Shown in pieces: positions 1 through 7,897 of a stretch of 56,212 nt of DNA. The notes under the pieces were generated by a model. It did not search any database and had not been told where the DNA came from. It saw nothing but the letters and a program-made list of their open reading frames with translations. Numbering within the stretch: the first letter of the stretch is position 1; each line of letters opens with the position of its first letter. The stretch comes from DASQFI01 sp035633215 (GTDB lineage Bacteria; Acidobacteriota; Vicinamibacteria; Vicinamibacterales; SCN-69-37). Both the position numbers and the translations under genes were made by a program. Location of the stretch: assembly GCA_035633215.1 (NCBI GenBank), contig DASQFI010000004.1, positions 1 through 56,212 on the forward strand. The letters run 5' to 3'.

Positions 1-2
1 TC

Positions 3-1097
3 GCGCTCCAGCAACTCGGCGGTCGCATCGGGCTCGTTGACGCGGACGTCCTAGGACCGAGCATCCCCGTGATGCTGGGACTTTCCACCGGCCAGCCGCC
101 CGCGCTGGCCGCGGACCAGAAGATCATCCCCGCGGACCGGCACGGCCTGAAGGCGATATCGATGGGCATGCTCACCGGGGACGACAGCCCAGCCATCTTG
201 CGCGGGCCGATGGTGAGCAAGTACCTGAAAATGTTCATCGACTCCGTGCAGTGGGGACCCCTGGACTATTTGATTATCGACCTCCCGCCCGGGACCGGCG
301 ACACGCAACTGACGTTGGCCCAGAGCGTTCCTCTGTCCGGCGCGGTCATCGTGACGACGCCGCAGGATGTGAGCCTCAAGATCGCCCGCCGCGGGCTGCG
401 AATGTTCGAGACCGTGCATGTTTCCATCCTCGGTATCATCGAGAATATGAGCACCTTCACGTGCCCTCACTGTGGAAAGGGCACGGACGTCTTCCGCCGC
501 GGCGGCGGCGAGCGGATGAGTCGGCAGCTCGGCGTCCCGTTCCTGGGTACGATTCCTCTTGACGCCGACATCGTCACGGGCGGGGACGAAGGGCGTCCGA
601 TCGTGCTCGAGAAGCCGACTTCGTTCGCAGCCCAGGCCTACCTCGCTATCGCCACGGAACTCGCTGGCCGACTCCAGGGACTCCCCACAACGGTGCTGAA
701 GCCGTTCGCGTGGACCTGGGAAACCAACGAGGGTGAGCCGGCCTGGGTAGAGAGCGCTGTCCGGCCGACGGGCTCCCAGACCACCCCCGTCGGTTTCCGC
801 CGGCGAGATGCGCGCACGTTGTCTGTGCTCTGGGAGGACGGGCACCGTGACGACTTCGACGTCCGGGACCTTCGACTGGCATGCCCGTGCGCCCGCTGCG
901 TCGAGGAAATGAGCGGACGGCCGCTCCTCGATCCAAAGAGCGTGCTGCCGGACGTGGCCCCACGCACGATCACCAGCGGAGGCAATTACGCCATCACTTT
1001 CGGCTGGAACGACGGCCACAGTACCGGGATCTACTCGTTCAAGCACCTGCGGGCCCTCGCTGAGCGCGACGCGGCCAAGGTCGTCGAAGATGTCTGA
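3..1097 (+). CDS. mrp: Mrp/NBP35-family Fe-S carrier ATPase with C-terminal DUF971 domain (5' partial)
   Basis: Cytosolic P-loop ATPase thought to carry and transfer Fe-S clusters. The gene is cut by the window edge: reading frame 3 is open from base 3 and already encodes DADVLGPS, the segment just after the Walker A loop, so the start and the P-loop lie outside. Visible residues include DLPPGTGDT (about 93-101) and the cluster-binding CPHC (about 154-157). After about residue 257 a DUF971 (GBBH-like) domain follows, with CPCARC and a closing YSFKHLRAL; this Mrp-DUF971 fusion is known in other bacteria. The stop overlaps the start of the downstream Nfu gene by 8 bp, so the two are translationally coupled and probably act together. 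The GTG at 69 is internal, not the start. Confidence 0.93.
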   Translation, partial: ALQQLGGRIGLVDADVLGPSIPVMLGLSTGQPPALAADQKIIPADRHGLKAISMGMLTGDDSPAILRGPMVSKYLKMFIDSVQWGPLDYLIIDLPPGTGDTQLTLAQSVPLSGAVIVTTPQDVSLKIARRGLRMFETVHVSILGIIENMSTFTCPHCGKGTDVFRRGGGERMSRQLGVPFLGTIPLDADIVTGGDEGRPIVLEKPTSFAAQAYLAIATELAGRLQGLPTTVLKPFAWTWETNEGEPAWVESAVRPTGSQTTPVGFRRRDARTLSVLWEDGHRDDFDVRDLRLACPCARCVEEMSGRPLLDPKSVLPDVAPRTITSGGNYAITFGWNDGHSTGIYSFKHLRALAERDAAKVVEDV

Positions 1098-1716
1098 TGT
1101 CCTGCCTGTCGACGCGACGATCACGATCCGCGCCGAGACCTCCGTCGCCGATCCCGACACGTGCAAATTCACCGCAAGCCGGACGGTGCATCCGGGCGGT
1201 CCCTTCTTCTTCCACGCCAAAGAACTGGCCGCTGGTTCGCCCCTCGCCGAGCGGTTGTTCGCGTTTCCCGGCGTCGCCCATGTGCTCGTTGCCGAGAACG
1301 TAGTGACGGTCGGTAAGGACTCAGGCGCCTCGTGGGCCGCACTGAAACCGGGGATCGGAACGGTCATCCGTGCGCAGCTCGTCACAGGGGTGCCGGCCAT
1401 CCTCGAGGCCCCTCGCACCGCAGGTGCGTGGGGGCGCACCGACGCCGAGGTTCGTGCGGTTGTTCAGGAACTCTTGGACCGGCAAGTGAACCGTTCCATC
1501 GCGGCCCACGGCGGGCAGATTTCCATTGTCGACGTGAGGGACAGAAACCTCTTTATCGCTATGAGTGGCGGATGCCAGGGATGCGCGGCCTCTCAAGTGA
1601 CTCTGCGACACGGGTTCGAGGTCATGGTGCGTAGGGTCGCACCGGAGATCGTGGACATCGTCGACACCACGGACCACGCGGCGGGGAAAAAGCCATTCTA
1701 CGAGCGGACAGGGTAG
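1090..1716 (+). CDS. NifU/Nfu-type iron-sulfur scaffold protein
   Basis: 208 aa. The N-terminal half (about 10-95, with HPGGPFFF and AERLF.FPGV) matches the Nfu N-terminal domain. The C-terminal half (about 115-195) is the NifU domain with AAHGGQISIVDV and the cluster-ligating motif GGCQGC (Cys162, Cys165). Proteins of this architecture assemble or carry [4Fe-4S] clusters to client enzymes. The start overlaps the end of mrp by 8 bp, which supports the start and a joint role in Fe-S delivery. nfu-like is a fair name, but the exact orthologue (nfuA, nfu1) cannot be fixed from sequence alone. Confidence 0.92.
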   Translation: MSDVLPVDATITIRAETSVADPDTCKFTASRTVHPGGPFFFHAKELAAGSPLAERLFAFPGVAHVLVAENVVTVGKDSGASWAALKPGIGTVIRAQLVTGVPAILEAPRTAGAWGRTDAEVRAVVQELLDRQVNRSIAAHGGQISIVDVRDRNLFIAMSGGCQGCAASQVTLRHGFEVMVRRVAPEIVDIVDTTDHAAGKKPFYERTG

Positions 1717-1730
1717 AGCAGGAGGCTTCG

Positions 1731-1814
1731 ATGGCTTCGATGACAAGCCGGCGGCTACGTGTGCCGGAATCGCACTTGCGGCGCACCGGTGACGAGCGTC
1801 AAGGCGCTTCTTGA
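1731..1814 (+). CDS. possible 27-aa peptide (small ORF)
   Basis: A 28-codon frame starts at an ATG five bases after a perfect AGGAGG (1720-1725), just 3' of the Nfu gene, and ends 27 bp before the SagB-type gene. The peptide is rich in Arg and Ser and has no Cys. It could be a real small protein, a leader peptide coupling translation to the next gene, or a chance frame. No homologue is recognised. The strong ribosome-binding site is the only evidence. Confidence 0.3.
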   Translation: MASMTSRRLRVPESHLRRTGDERQGAS

Positions 1815-1841
1815 GCGCTGCGCAGCGTGACGACGAGGTCC

Positions 1842-3575
1842 ATGGCTTCCGACCGTCTTCCGCTTGTCGTGGGGCCAGGTCCGCTGGAACGGGCGCGTCG
1901 TCTCGACGGAGATGCCTCTCCCGAACAGGTGGTCGTCGCCTACCACGAGCGGACGAAGCACCACTTCCACCGGTTCGCCGCCTCGCTCGGCTACATGGAC
2001 TGGGCAACGCAGCCCGATCCGTTTCGTCGGTACGCGGGAGCAGACCTCGTTCGTCTCCCTCTGCCCAATACGGGGCGCCCGCTTCCCTACTGGCAGCTCT
2101 ACACGATCGGGACCGTGCCACCGGAGCCGCTGTCCGTGGAGTCCGTCTCCCTCTTCTTCCGGTACGCACTGTCTCTGACGGCGTGGAAGCGCTTCCATGA
2201 GACGACGTGGTCGCTGCGCGCGAACCCCTCGAGCGGGGATCTCCATCCGACCGAGGGGTATGCCGTTCTGCCCGCGATCGAGGGGCTCGGTGACACGGCC
2301 GCCGTGTACCACTACGCCCCGAGGGAGCACGCGCTCGAACGGCGAGCGGTCCTCGACGCGAAGTGGTGGAGCGAGGTCATCGCGCCTTTTCCCGAAGGAT
2401 CGATCCTCGTGGGTCTATCGTCGGTCCATTGGCGGGAAGCCTGGAAGTACGGTGAGCGGGCGTTCCGGTACTGCCAGCACGATGTCGGACACGCGCTTGC
2501 CACCATGCGTATCGCGGCAGCAGCTCTCGGCTGGAGATTAATGCTCCTCGACGGCGTCGGGGACGGCATTGTCTCTCGGCTCTTGGGGCTCGGCCGCCAC
2601 GAAGACTTCGGGGAGGCAGAGCGAGAGGAGCCTGAGCTTCTCGCCTTGATCGCACCGGAGCTTTCGCCGACGGTTCCACGCGGCTTGGACGGGGTGACGG
2701 CGGACAGCGGTGGTGTGCGCTGGCAGGGCAGGGCCAACACGCTGAGTCCCGAACATAGCGTCGAGTGGGCAGTGATCGATGAGGTTGCGCAGGCGATGCG
2801 ACGCTCCGGAAACGTGTCGATCATGGGCGACTTTTCCAGGTTCCCGACCGAGGACGATCTCTTCGGGACACCCGTCCGTCAGGGTCTGCTCAGCGCCGAG
2901 AAAGCCATTCTTGGCCGCCGGAGCGCGGTAGCCATGGATAGCTCGACTGCGATCTCGCAGGCAGCATTCTTCCGCATGCTTGCCCGGTTGATTCCGACAC
3001 ACGACGGGCGATCGATGCCGTGGGACGCCATCCCTTGGCGGCCGCGCATCCATCTCGCGCTGTTCGTCCACCGCGTCGACGGCCTCCCTCCCGGCCTCTA
3101 CGCGCTACTGCGAGATCCCGACAAGCTGGCGGCCCTCAAAGAGGTGATGCGGCAAGAGTTTCGTTGGCAGCGCGTGCCCACCTGTCCACCCGGACTCCCG
3201 CTGTACCTTCTTCAGGAAGGGGATTGTCGAGCTCTAGCCTCCAGGGTCTCCTGCGGCCAGGACATCGCCGGCGATGGAGCTTTCAGCCTTGGCATGATCG
3301 CCGACTACATGGACAGCCTGACGACGTACGGCGCAGGGTTCTACCGGAACCTGTTCTGGGAGGCCGGCATGGTGGGGCAAGTGCTCTACCTCGAGGCCGA
3401 AGAGGCGGGTATTCGGTCGACCGGGATCGGCTGTTACTTCGACGATCCGGTCCACGAGGTCTTCGGGATCGCGTCACGTGAGTGGCAGAGCTTCTACCAC
3501 TTCACAGTGGGTGGCCCCGTCGAGGACGTTCGCCTGACAACCCTGCCTGCATACGGCCGGGAGCCTGAGCGATGA
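1842..3575 (+). CDS. SagB-type dehydrogenase with two nitroreductase domains
   Basis: 577 aa from the ATG at 1842, which has GAGG five bases upstream; an in-frame GTG at 1827 is the alternative. Two nitroreductase-fold (FMN-binding) domains are in tandem. The first spans about 85-280 (TWSLRANPSSGDLHPTEGY, then WKYGERAFRYCQHDVGHAL). The second spans about 325-560 (SSTAISQAAFFRML, LGMIADY, YRNLFWEAGMVGQVLYLEAE, GIGCYFDDPVHE). Such fused SagB/ThcOx-like oxidoreductases occur widely outside peptide-toxin clusters. No YcaO cyclodehydratase or convincing precursor peptide is nearby, so azole-peptide synthesis is not supported. It may belong to a transcription unit with mrp and nfu. Substrate unknown. 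Confidence 0.85.
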   Translation: MASDRLPLVVGPGPLERARRLDGDASPEQVVVAYHERTKHHFHRFAASLGYMDWATQPDPFRRYAGADLVRLPLPNTGRPLPYWQLYTIGTVPPEPLSVESVSLFFRYALSLTAWKRFHETTWSLRANPSSGDLHPTEGYAVLPAIEGLGDTAAVYHYAPREHALERRAVLDAKWWSEVIAPFPEGSILVGLSSVHWREAWKYGERAFRYCQHDVGHALATMRIAAAALGWRLMLLDGVGDGIVSRLLGLGRHEDFGEAEREEPELLALIAPELSPTVPRGLDGVTADSGGVRWQGRANTLSPEHSVEWAVIDEVAQAMRRSGNVSIMGDFSRFPTEDDLFGTPVRQGLLSAEKAILGRRSAVAMDSSTAISQAAFFRMLARLIPTHDGRSMPWDAIPWRPRIHLALFVHRVDGLPPGLYALLRDPDKLAALKEVMRQEFRWQRVPTCPPGLPLYLLQEGDCRALASRVSCGQDIAGDGAFSLGMIADYMDSLTTYGAGFYRNLFWEAGMVGQVLYLEAEEAGIRSTGIGCYFDDPVHEVFGIASREWQSFYHFTVGGPVEDVRLTTLPAYGREPER

Positions 3576-3643
3576 GGCCCCCTGTCATCCGCCTGAGACG
3601 GGCCGGCCGCACTGCGGGCAGTGGAGCGGAAGGGTGACAGGCC
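3576..3643. repeat. imperfect inverted repeat after the SagB-type gene
   Basis: Bases reading GGCCCCCTGTCATCCGC (from about 3576) are mirrored by GCGGAAGGGTGACAGGCC (ending about 3643), giving interrupted arms CCTGTCA/TGACAGG plus CCGC/GCGG. It lies between two convergent genes and also encodes the last residues of the minus-strand gene. It could serve as a bidirectional terminator or be a REP-like palindrome. No T-run is seen. Confidence 0.4.
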
Positions 3644-4079
3644 CAGACATGCCGAAACAGTGTAGCGCGAAGAACAGATATGGTCTGCCCATGCTGAGAA
3701 ATGGGAAGTCGGACACGGTGGCAGACACCGCGTCCCCATCGACGAGCACCATGCCGCCAGGTCTGGTCACAACTACGAAGGTTGAGGGCTGCCTGAACTT
3801 CTCGGCATCAGGCATTCGAACGATCCGATCGATTAGCACCTCATAGTCGGTAAAGAGAAACGTACCGTCGGCGATCGGGTTGGATGCTGCCGAAGAAGCC
3901 CTGCCTGTGAACACGGCTCCCGCAGTGCAGGTCAATTCGCGAAGGACATCGTCTATCAGCCTTGGGGGCCCGCCGGTTCGATCCGCTGAGATGGTCACAG
4001 ATGTTTTCTGATCGAGAAGTCGCGTGTGTCGTCTGTACTTGCTGAATTGTTCGCTGTGGTACCGCTGCCGCGGTGTCAT
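3585..4079 (-). CDS. hypothetical protein, possibly truncated
   Basis: 164 aa in this frame. The core (TFLFTDYEVLIDRIV, then VTRPGG.VLVDG and FPFLSMGRPYLFF) resembles a small exported hypothetical family common in Acidobacteriota. In such proteins the TDYEV segment is followed by a TRPGG turn and a Y(L/F)LF strand. The C-terminus after YLFF is unusually short and is encoded by the inverted repeat at 3576-3643, so the gene may be truncated there. No signal peptide is obvious in this frame; the overlapping upstream frame to about 4191 may hold a shifted N-terminus. Function unknown; the start is uncertain. Confidence 0.45.
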   Translation of the reverse strand: MTPRQRYHSEQFSKYRRHTRLLDQKTSVTISADRTGGPPRLIDDVLRELTCTAGAVFTGRASSAASNPIADGTFLFTDYEVLIDRIVRMPDAEKFRQPSTFVVVTRPGGMVLVDGDAVSATVSDFPFLSMGRPYLFFALHCFGMSGPVTLPLHCPQCGRPVSGG

Positions 4080-4245
4080 TCGCGCGTGGATCGGCGCTCG
4101 CTGTAATGATCCGTCCGGGGGCGCGAACCCCGACCGTAACGGTGGCAGAAATCTCCTTCAGGAGCGTGTTGAGCGGGAACGTCGGCGGCACCTGGCAAGG
4201 AGGACCGCTGCGGCACCCCGTCGCGGACGTCCGCGGGAGGGATCG

Positions 4246-4716
4246 ATGAATCGTAGCCTTTGGATCGTTCTCTTGCCGGGTTGTCTGGCAGCCTGCGGTC
4301 AGTCGGTCCGGATTGCGAGCTCACCCTCGCCCACTCCATCCGTTTCAGGATTACGCATCTGCGCGGGACCTCTTGACACGGCTCTGACGCTCGATGGGAT
4401 GGTGTCTGAGAGCACCCCTGCTGGAACGCAGCCCGTCAGCGGCGCGATCGTCGAGCTCTTCCGCGGCGAAAGGCCGCCCTCGGAGACCGCGCCCATCGCG
4501 CTTCGGGAAACGATTACCGATGCTGCCGGCCGCTATCTTCTTTGCTTCCCTCAACCGGCTGGCGGTAGCGGCTTAACGGAGCCCGATGAAGAGGCGTGGG
4601 AAGTGCGGGCCCGCAAGGACGGGTACCAGGTGGTCTCCAAATCGTTCCGCTTCGGTTACAGCGTCTGGGACTATGGAGGTCTCCGTGTGAGTCTGGAGCT
4701 CGTGCGAGAAAAGTGA
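4246..4716 (+). CDS. putative lipoprotein with carboxypeptidase-regulatory-like fold
   Basis: 156 aa. The ATG at 4246 has GGGAGG five bases upstream, whereas longer in-frame starts lack this. The N-terminus has a signal peptide ending in a lipobox (LAAC, Cys at about 16), so the protein should be lipid-anchored in the envelope. The mature part (GAIVELFRG, ITDAAGRYLLCF, ARKDGYQVVSKSF) looks like a transthyretin-like/CarboxypepD_reg beta-sandwich. It is the last gene before the tRNA fragment at 4943. No specific role can be assigned. Confidence 0.7.
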   Translation: MNRSLWIVLLPGCLAACGQSVRIASSPSPTPSVSGLRICAGPLDTALTLDGMVSESTPAGTQPVSGAIVELFRGERPPSETAPIALRETITDAAGRYLLCFPQPAGGSGLTEPDEEAWEVRARKDGYQVVSKSFRFGYSVWDYGGLRVSLELVREK

Positions 4717-4942
4717 CGCCCGACCTTTTTCGGATCGTCCGCGGAGTTCACGTACGTAGGCCGTTTACGCGACGGTCGGTTAACAAAAGCTAACAGGCGG
4801 GTTTTTCTGCCCGCGGTTCTGCCCATCGGGTGTAAGGCTCTATAAAAACTATCAATGTCGATGCGGGTGTTCTGACAACACGAAGAGCGCCCCGAATGAC
4901 TGACAGCTCGCGGCGCTCGTGTGTCTTACCGTGATCGGCCGG
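4717..4942. other. non-coding gap before the tRNA fragment
   Basis: No credible gene is seen. The gap holds a short GC stem with a T-rich loop (GCGGG/CCCGC around 4797-4816) and AT-richer sequence around 4840-4860, unlike the flanking coding DNA. Together with the tRNA fragment that follows, it fits the edge of an inserted element. Confidence 0.4.
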
Positions 4943-4992
4943 TCGCCTTCGCAACGCGGAGGCCGCGAGTTCGAGCCTCGCGCCGTCCACCA
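4943..4992 (+). pseudogene. tRNA-Ala(CGC) 3'-half fragment; probable attachment site
   Basis: Reading back from an encoded CCA (4990-4992): discriminator A (4989); acceptor 3' strand GCCGTCC (4982-4988), with U at tRNA position 70 as in alanine tRNAs; a perfect T-stem GCGAG/CTCGC (4965-4969, 4977-4981) around TTCGAGC; variable loop AGGCC; and an anticodon loop TTCGCAA (4948-4954) that would give anticodon CGC. The anticodon stem has one C-C mismatch. Upstream there is no D-arm and no matching 5' acceptor (GGGCGGC) at the expected distance, so only the 3' half is present. That is the part tyrosine recombinases normally duplicate at the far end of an island. Confidence 0.65.
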
Positions 4993-5040
4993 CTTTCCTT
5001 CAGCAATTGGCGGATTGGTAGCGCGGCCGAGTGAACGTGA

Positions 5041-6423
5041 TCACGACGAGCGCGACGGCCCAAACGCGCGAACCACCCAACTGCCCACCAGCACGCCCGC
5101 TAGGCCGAGAAGAATGTCGGTGTTATCCGGGTACCGCGTGGGCAGAAGGATCTGGCCGGCTTCGACAACCGCAAAAAAGATCGCGGTCAGGACCGAAGCG
5201 GTCGCGACGGCGAGCCGGCGGCAGCCCGCGGGGCTGCTGCTGATCCACCAGCTCAGGAACATGCCGATTGGCACGCCGAGCGCGATCTTGACGAGCAGAT
5301 CGTCGACCGCTTTGGTCTCGGGATTCTGATAGTAGCCATAAAAGGGCGCGCCGAAGATCATCGGAATGCGGGGCCCAATCAACTCTCCCGAGAGACGGAA
5401 GTCGAACGGACTCCAGTTGTAGAGGACGTAGAACGCGAGCGACACGACGAGACCGCCCATCGGAATCCACGACGATGGCGCGGGCGCCTGCCCCACCCGA
5501 CCAGGCAGGAAGCGCGTCGTCAACCACACTCCCGCCGCAATCCCGGTCGCGTTCACGAACCAGTCGACGACGTCGGCTGTACGCGACACGACGAACACCT
5601 GCGCAGCTTCGACGAAACCTGCGAATGCCCATCCCAGGAGGAGCGCCAGGCCGGCGTGACGCCGGCGGCCCGGCGGCATCCCCGCGAGGCACGCGAGCAC
5701 GCCGATCGGAATCGAGAACGCCAGATCCGCGAGTCTCGCCGGCAGGCCGTCCCAGGACAGCGCCGGCGACCCCATCGGGTTCAGCACGATCAGGCCGTTC
5801 CGGTATTTCTCCGCGAGCAGACCCAGGTCCAGCGTGACATCAAGCGGCAGCAGCATCGCCATTGCTCGACCCGCCGCGAACACCATGAGCCCAAGGTAGA
5901 GAGCGTCGCGCCTGCGGTCTGATCCACGACGCTCGGCCCAACGGAGGATGTCCCCCGAGACGAGCAGCCATGCGCCCAGCCCGGCGAGCATGCCCGCAGT
6001 TTGCGCCGTCACGTCCGCGAGCGAGGGCGTCCGGCCAGGCACGAGGACCTGCAGAAACTCAATCGAGAAGCTCAGCGTGATCGACAAGGCGACGAGCGCG
6101 ACGGCGCCAAGGAGGTGGCGGGGCCGCCGCTGTGCCGCGTTGAACACCGCGCCGCCGCCGAAGAAGCCGAGCGGACCGAAGAGCAGAACGTTGCCGGCGA
6201 AGTTGGAGCGTGACACCAGGTCCGCCTCGAGCGACCGCCGGAACGCTTCGACAAGCGTCGCATCGGGTGGCCGAGTGAAGTTGAACGGAACGAGGCTGAT
6301 GTAGGCCGCGAACGCCGCCGTCAGGGCGGCCAGGACCGCACACCAGCCGCGCACGTCGAGAGGACGATCGACGGACACCTGGACCGGCCCTATTCTTCCA
6401 CGACGCGTATGTGGCGCCCGCAT
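5041..6423 (-). CDS. membrane protein with three VanZ-like repeats
   Basis: 460 aa from the ATG at 6423, which has AGCAGG upstream; a TTG at 6483 would add 20 residues. The polytopic protein contains three VanZ-like units, at about 15-160, 175-310 and 325-460. Each unit has a (V/L)PF or equivalent first loop, a conserved N/D-containing helix ending in (G/P)xGF or PIG, and a final E(A/F)xQ...R..D..D motif: IEFLQVLVPGRTPSLADV, VEAAQVFVVSRTADVVDW, VEAGQILLPTRYPDNTDI. VanZ proteins are associated with glycopeptide tolerance or envelope functions, but no function can be inferred for a triple copy. Confidence 0.85.
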   Translation of the reverse strand: MRAPHTRRGRIGPVQVSVDRPLDVRGWCAVLAALTAAFAAYISLVPFNFTRPPDATLVEAFRRSLEADLVSRSNFAGNVLLFGPLGFFGGGAVFNAAQRRPRHLLGAVALVALSITLSFSIEFLQVLVPGRTPSLADVTAQTAGMLAGLGAWLLVSGDILRWAERRGSDRRRDALYLGLMVFAAGRAMAMLLPLDVTLDLGLLAEKYRNGLIVLNPMGSPALSWDGLPARLADLAFSIPIGVLACLAGMPPGRRRHAGLALLLGWAFAGFVEAAQVFVVSRTADVVDWFVNATGIAAGVWLTTRFLPGRVGQAPAPSSWIPMGGLVVSLAFYVLYNWSPFDFRLSGELIGPRIPMIFGAPFYGYYQNPETKAVDDLLVKIALGVPIGMFLSWWISSSPAGCRRLAVATASVLTAIFFAVVEAGQILLPTRYPDNTDILLGLAGVLVGSWVVRAFGPSRSS

Positions 6424-6540
6424 GGGGCGCCTGCTCGACTGGCCGTGGCCGAGACGGCAAAGATCAATGGCACAGCCGTGCAACCGCCTTGATCCGCAGC
6501 TGACGGCGAATGAGCCGCAGCACGTCCGAGAACGAAAAGC

Positions 6541-7179
6541 CTAGAACGGCAGGCTATCCGGCCGTCGGGCCATCACGGCGACAGACCTCGAGGGCCACGA
6601 GACTTCGCGCACGTCCACGAACCCGACCGCCTTCAGTTCCTCGATGACCGTGACCGCCATCACGCCGTGCGCATCCCCCTCGTTGCGGCTGCCCGGTGGC
6701 GAGCTCTTGCCCGCGGTCGGCGCGAAGTCGAGCACGGCGAGCCGGCCGCCGGGCTTCAGCGAGCGCAACAAGCTGGCGTTCATTTCGTTTGGATCAGCGA
6801 AGTGGTGATACACGTGCCGCATGAAGATGGCCTCGCAGCAGCCATCGGGGAGGTTCGTCCGCGCCGCCGCGCCTTCGAGAACGGTCACGTTCGGCAGCGA
6901 TTCCGACGTCGCGAGCTTGCGCAGCTCGCCCAGCCGATCCGCGTTGATGTCGGTGGCATAGAGGCGGCCGGAGGGGCCGACGTGCCGAGACATCAGCGGA
7001 ACGAGCGGGCCGGGACCGGCGCCCACATCGGCGACCGTCGAGCCGGGCCGAATGTCCAGCATCTCAATCAGCCTCGCGGCGTCCGCCGCGTCGTCCTGTT
7101 TCTGGAGCGCGCCGAGATTGAGGCAGGCAATCAGGAGAGCGCCGGCACGGAGTCTGTGGTGAAGCAATGCAAGCGGCAT
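6541..7179 (-). CDS. exported class I SAM-dependent methyltransferase-like protein
   Basis: 212 aa from the ATG at 7179; the ATG at 7215 is the alternative. Neither has a clear Shine-Dalgarno. From 7179 the N-terminus reads as a short signal-like segment (LLIACLNLGAL). The Rossmann core shows motif I VADVGAGPGPL (about 49-59), a YATDIN acidic loop, and a post-I/IV region FMRHVYHHF with LKPGGRLAVLDF. This layout is typical of the Methyltransf_11/25 group found after signal peptides in Acidobacteriota and related soil bacteria. Substrate unknown. Confidence 0.8.
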   Translation of the reverse strand: MPLALLHHRLRAGALLIACLNLGALQKQDDAADAARLIEMLDIRPGSTVADVGAGPGPLVPLMSRHVGPSGRLYATDINADRLGELRKLATSESLPNVTVLEGAAARTNLPDGCCEAIFMRHVYHHFADPNEMNASLLRSLKPGGRLAVLDFAPTAGKSSPPGSRNEGDAHGVMAVTVIEELKAVGFVDVREVSWPSRSVAVMARRPDSLPF

Positions 7180-7394
7180 GGACGCGTCTCTAAGAGACGC
7201 CGTCGACCCTACCATGGTTGGGGCGGACTCACGCAGCTCTCGACTTCAGACGCCGCCGTGGCGGGCTTCAGTGTCACGAAGGGCAGGGTCCGGCTGGCCG
7301 ACCCAGACCTGCAAGCACAATCGCGACAGTCATTGACAAGGCCTCCAGTCGGGCGTAAAAAAGCCGTCAACGAAATCCTGAGGAGGATGAACGT

Positions 7395-7865
7395 ATGAAG
7401 AGGATTTTTTCGGCTCTTTCGGTGTTGCTGTTGTTGTCGACGTCGCTATTGGCTCGAGCGGACACGAAGGCTGTCACTCCGACACAGGCCGGTAGCGGCG
7501 TGGAGCAGGCTCTCCTGGACCTGGAACGCAAATGGGTGGCCGCCGGATTGAAGAATGACGCCGCGGCCCTGGCGGACATCCTGGCAGATAGCTGGTCCTC
7601 GGTGAGCGCCGAAGGCAAACTGATCACCCGGGCCCAGACGCTCGAGGACGTCAAGAAGAGCAAGTTCACTCGTTCTGAAGTCAGTGACATGAAGGTCCGA
7701 TCGATCAACGCCGACACCGCTGTCGTGACGGGTGTGTGGACGGGAGTTGGGACAGACGCGCAGGGGCAGAAGGTCGACACGAGCGAGCGTTGGACCGATG
7801 TCTTTGCCAACCAGGGCGGAAAATGGAAGTGCGTGGCGTCTCACAACACGACGATCAAGAAGTAG
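7395..7865 (+). CDS. exported DUF4440/SnoaL-like (NTF2-fold) protein
   Basis: 156 aa with GAGGAGG upstream at about 7380-7386. The signal peptide covers about 1-22 (FSALSVLLLLSTSLLARA). The rest is a compact cone-fold domain: LDLERKWVAAGLKND.AALADILAD, then INADTAVVTGVWTG and ERWTDVFANQGGKWKCVASH, the hallmark of DUF4440 proteins. These are small periplasmic NTF2-like domains, usually of unknown ligand. The gene precedes the DJ-1/PfpI gene by 32 bp. Confidence 0.85.
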   Translation: MKRIFSALSVLLLLSTSLLARADTKAVTPTQAGSGVEQALLDLERKWVAAGLKNDAAALADILADSWSSVSAEGKLITRAQTLEDVKKSKFTRSEVSDMKVRSINADTAVVTGVWTGVGTDAQGQKVDTSERWTDVFANQGGKWKCVASHNTTIKK

Positions 7866-7897
7866 CACGCTCGGTCGTCGAAGACCGGAGGTGGCCC

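Noticed and set aside
1755..2330. Minus-strand frame opposite the SagB-type gene
   Set aside because: Arg-rich antisense reading of a clear nitroreductase-family gene.
1731..3575. Azole-peptide (TOMM) biosynthetic cluster
   Set aside because: A SagB-like gene alone is not enough: no YcaO, no SagC/D and no Cys-bearing precursor are present.
4790..4993. Minus-strand frame of 67 codons over the tRNA fragment
   Set aside because: It is the antisense of the tRNA-Ala 3' half. Such frames (ARLELAAS-like) are commonly mis-called as genes.
5005..5035. tRNA D-arm-like string (GGATTGGTAGCGCGGCC) just after the tRNA fragment
   Set aside because: No anticodon arm, T-arm or acceptor stem follows; it runs into the end of the VanZ gene.
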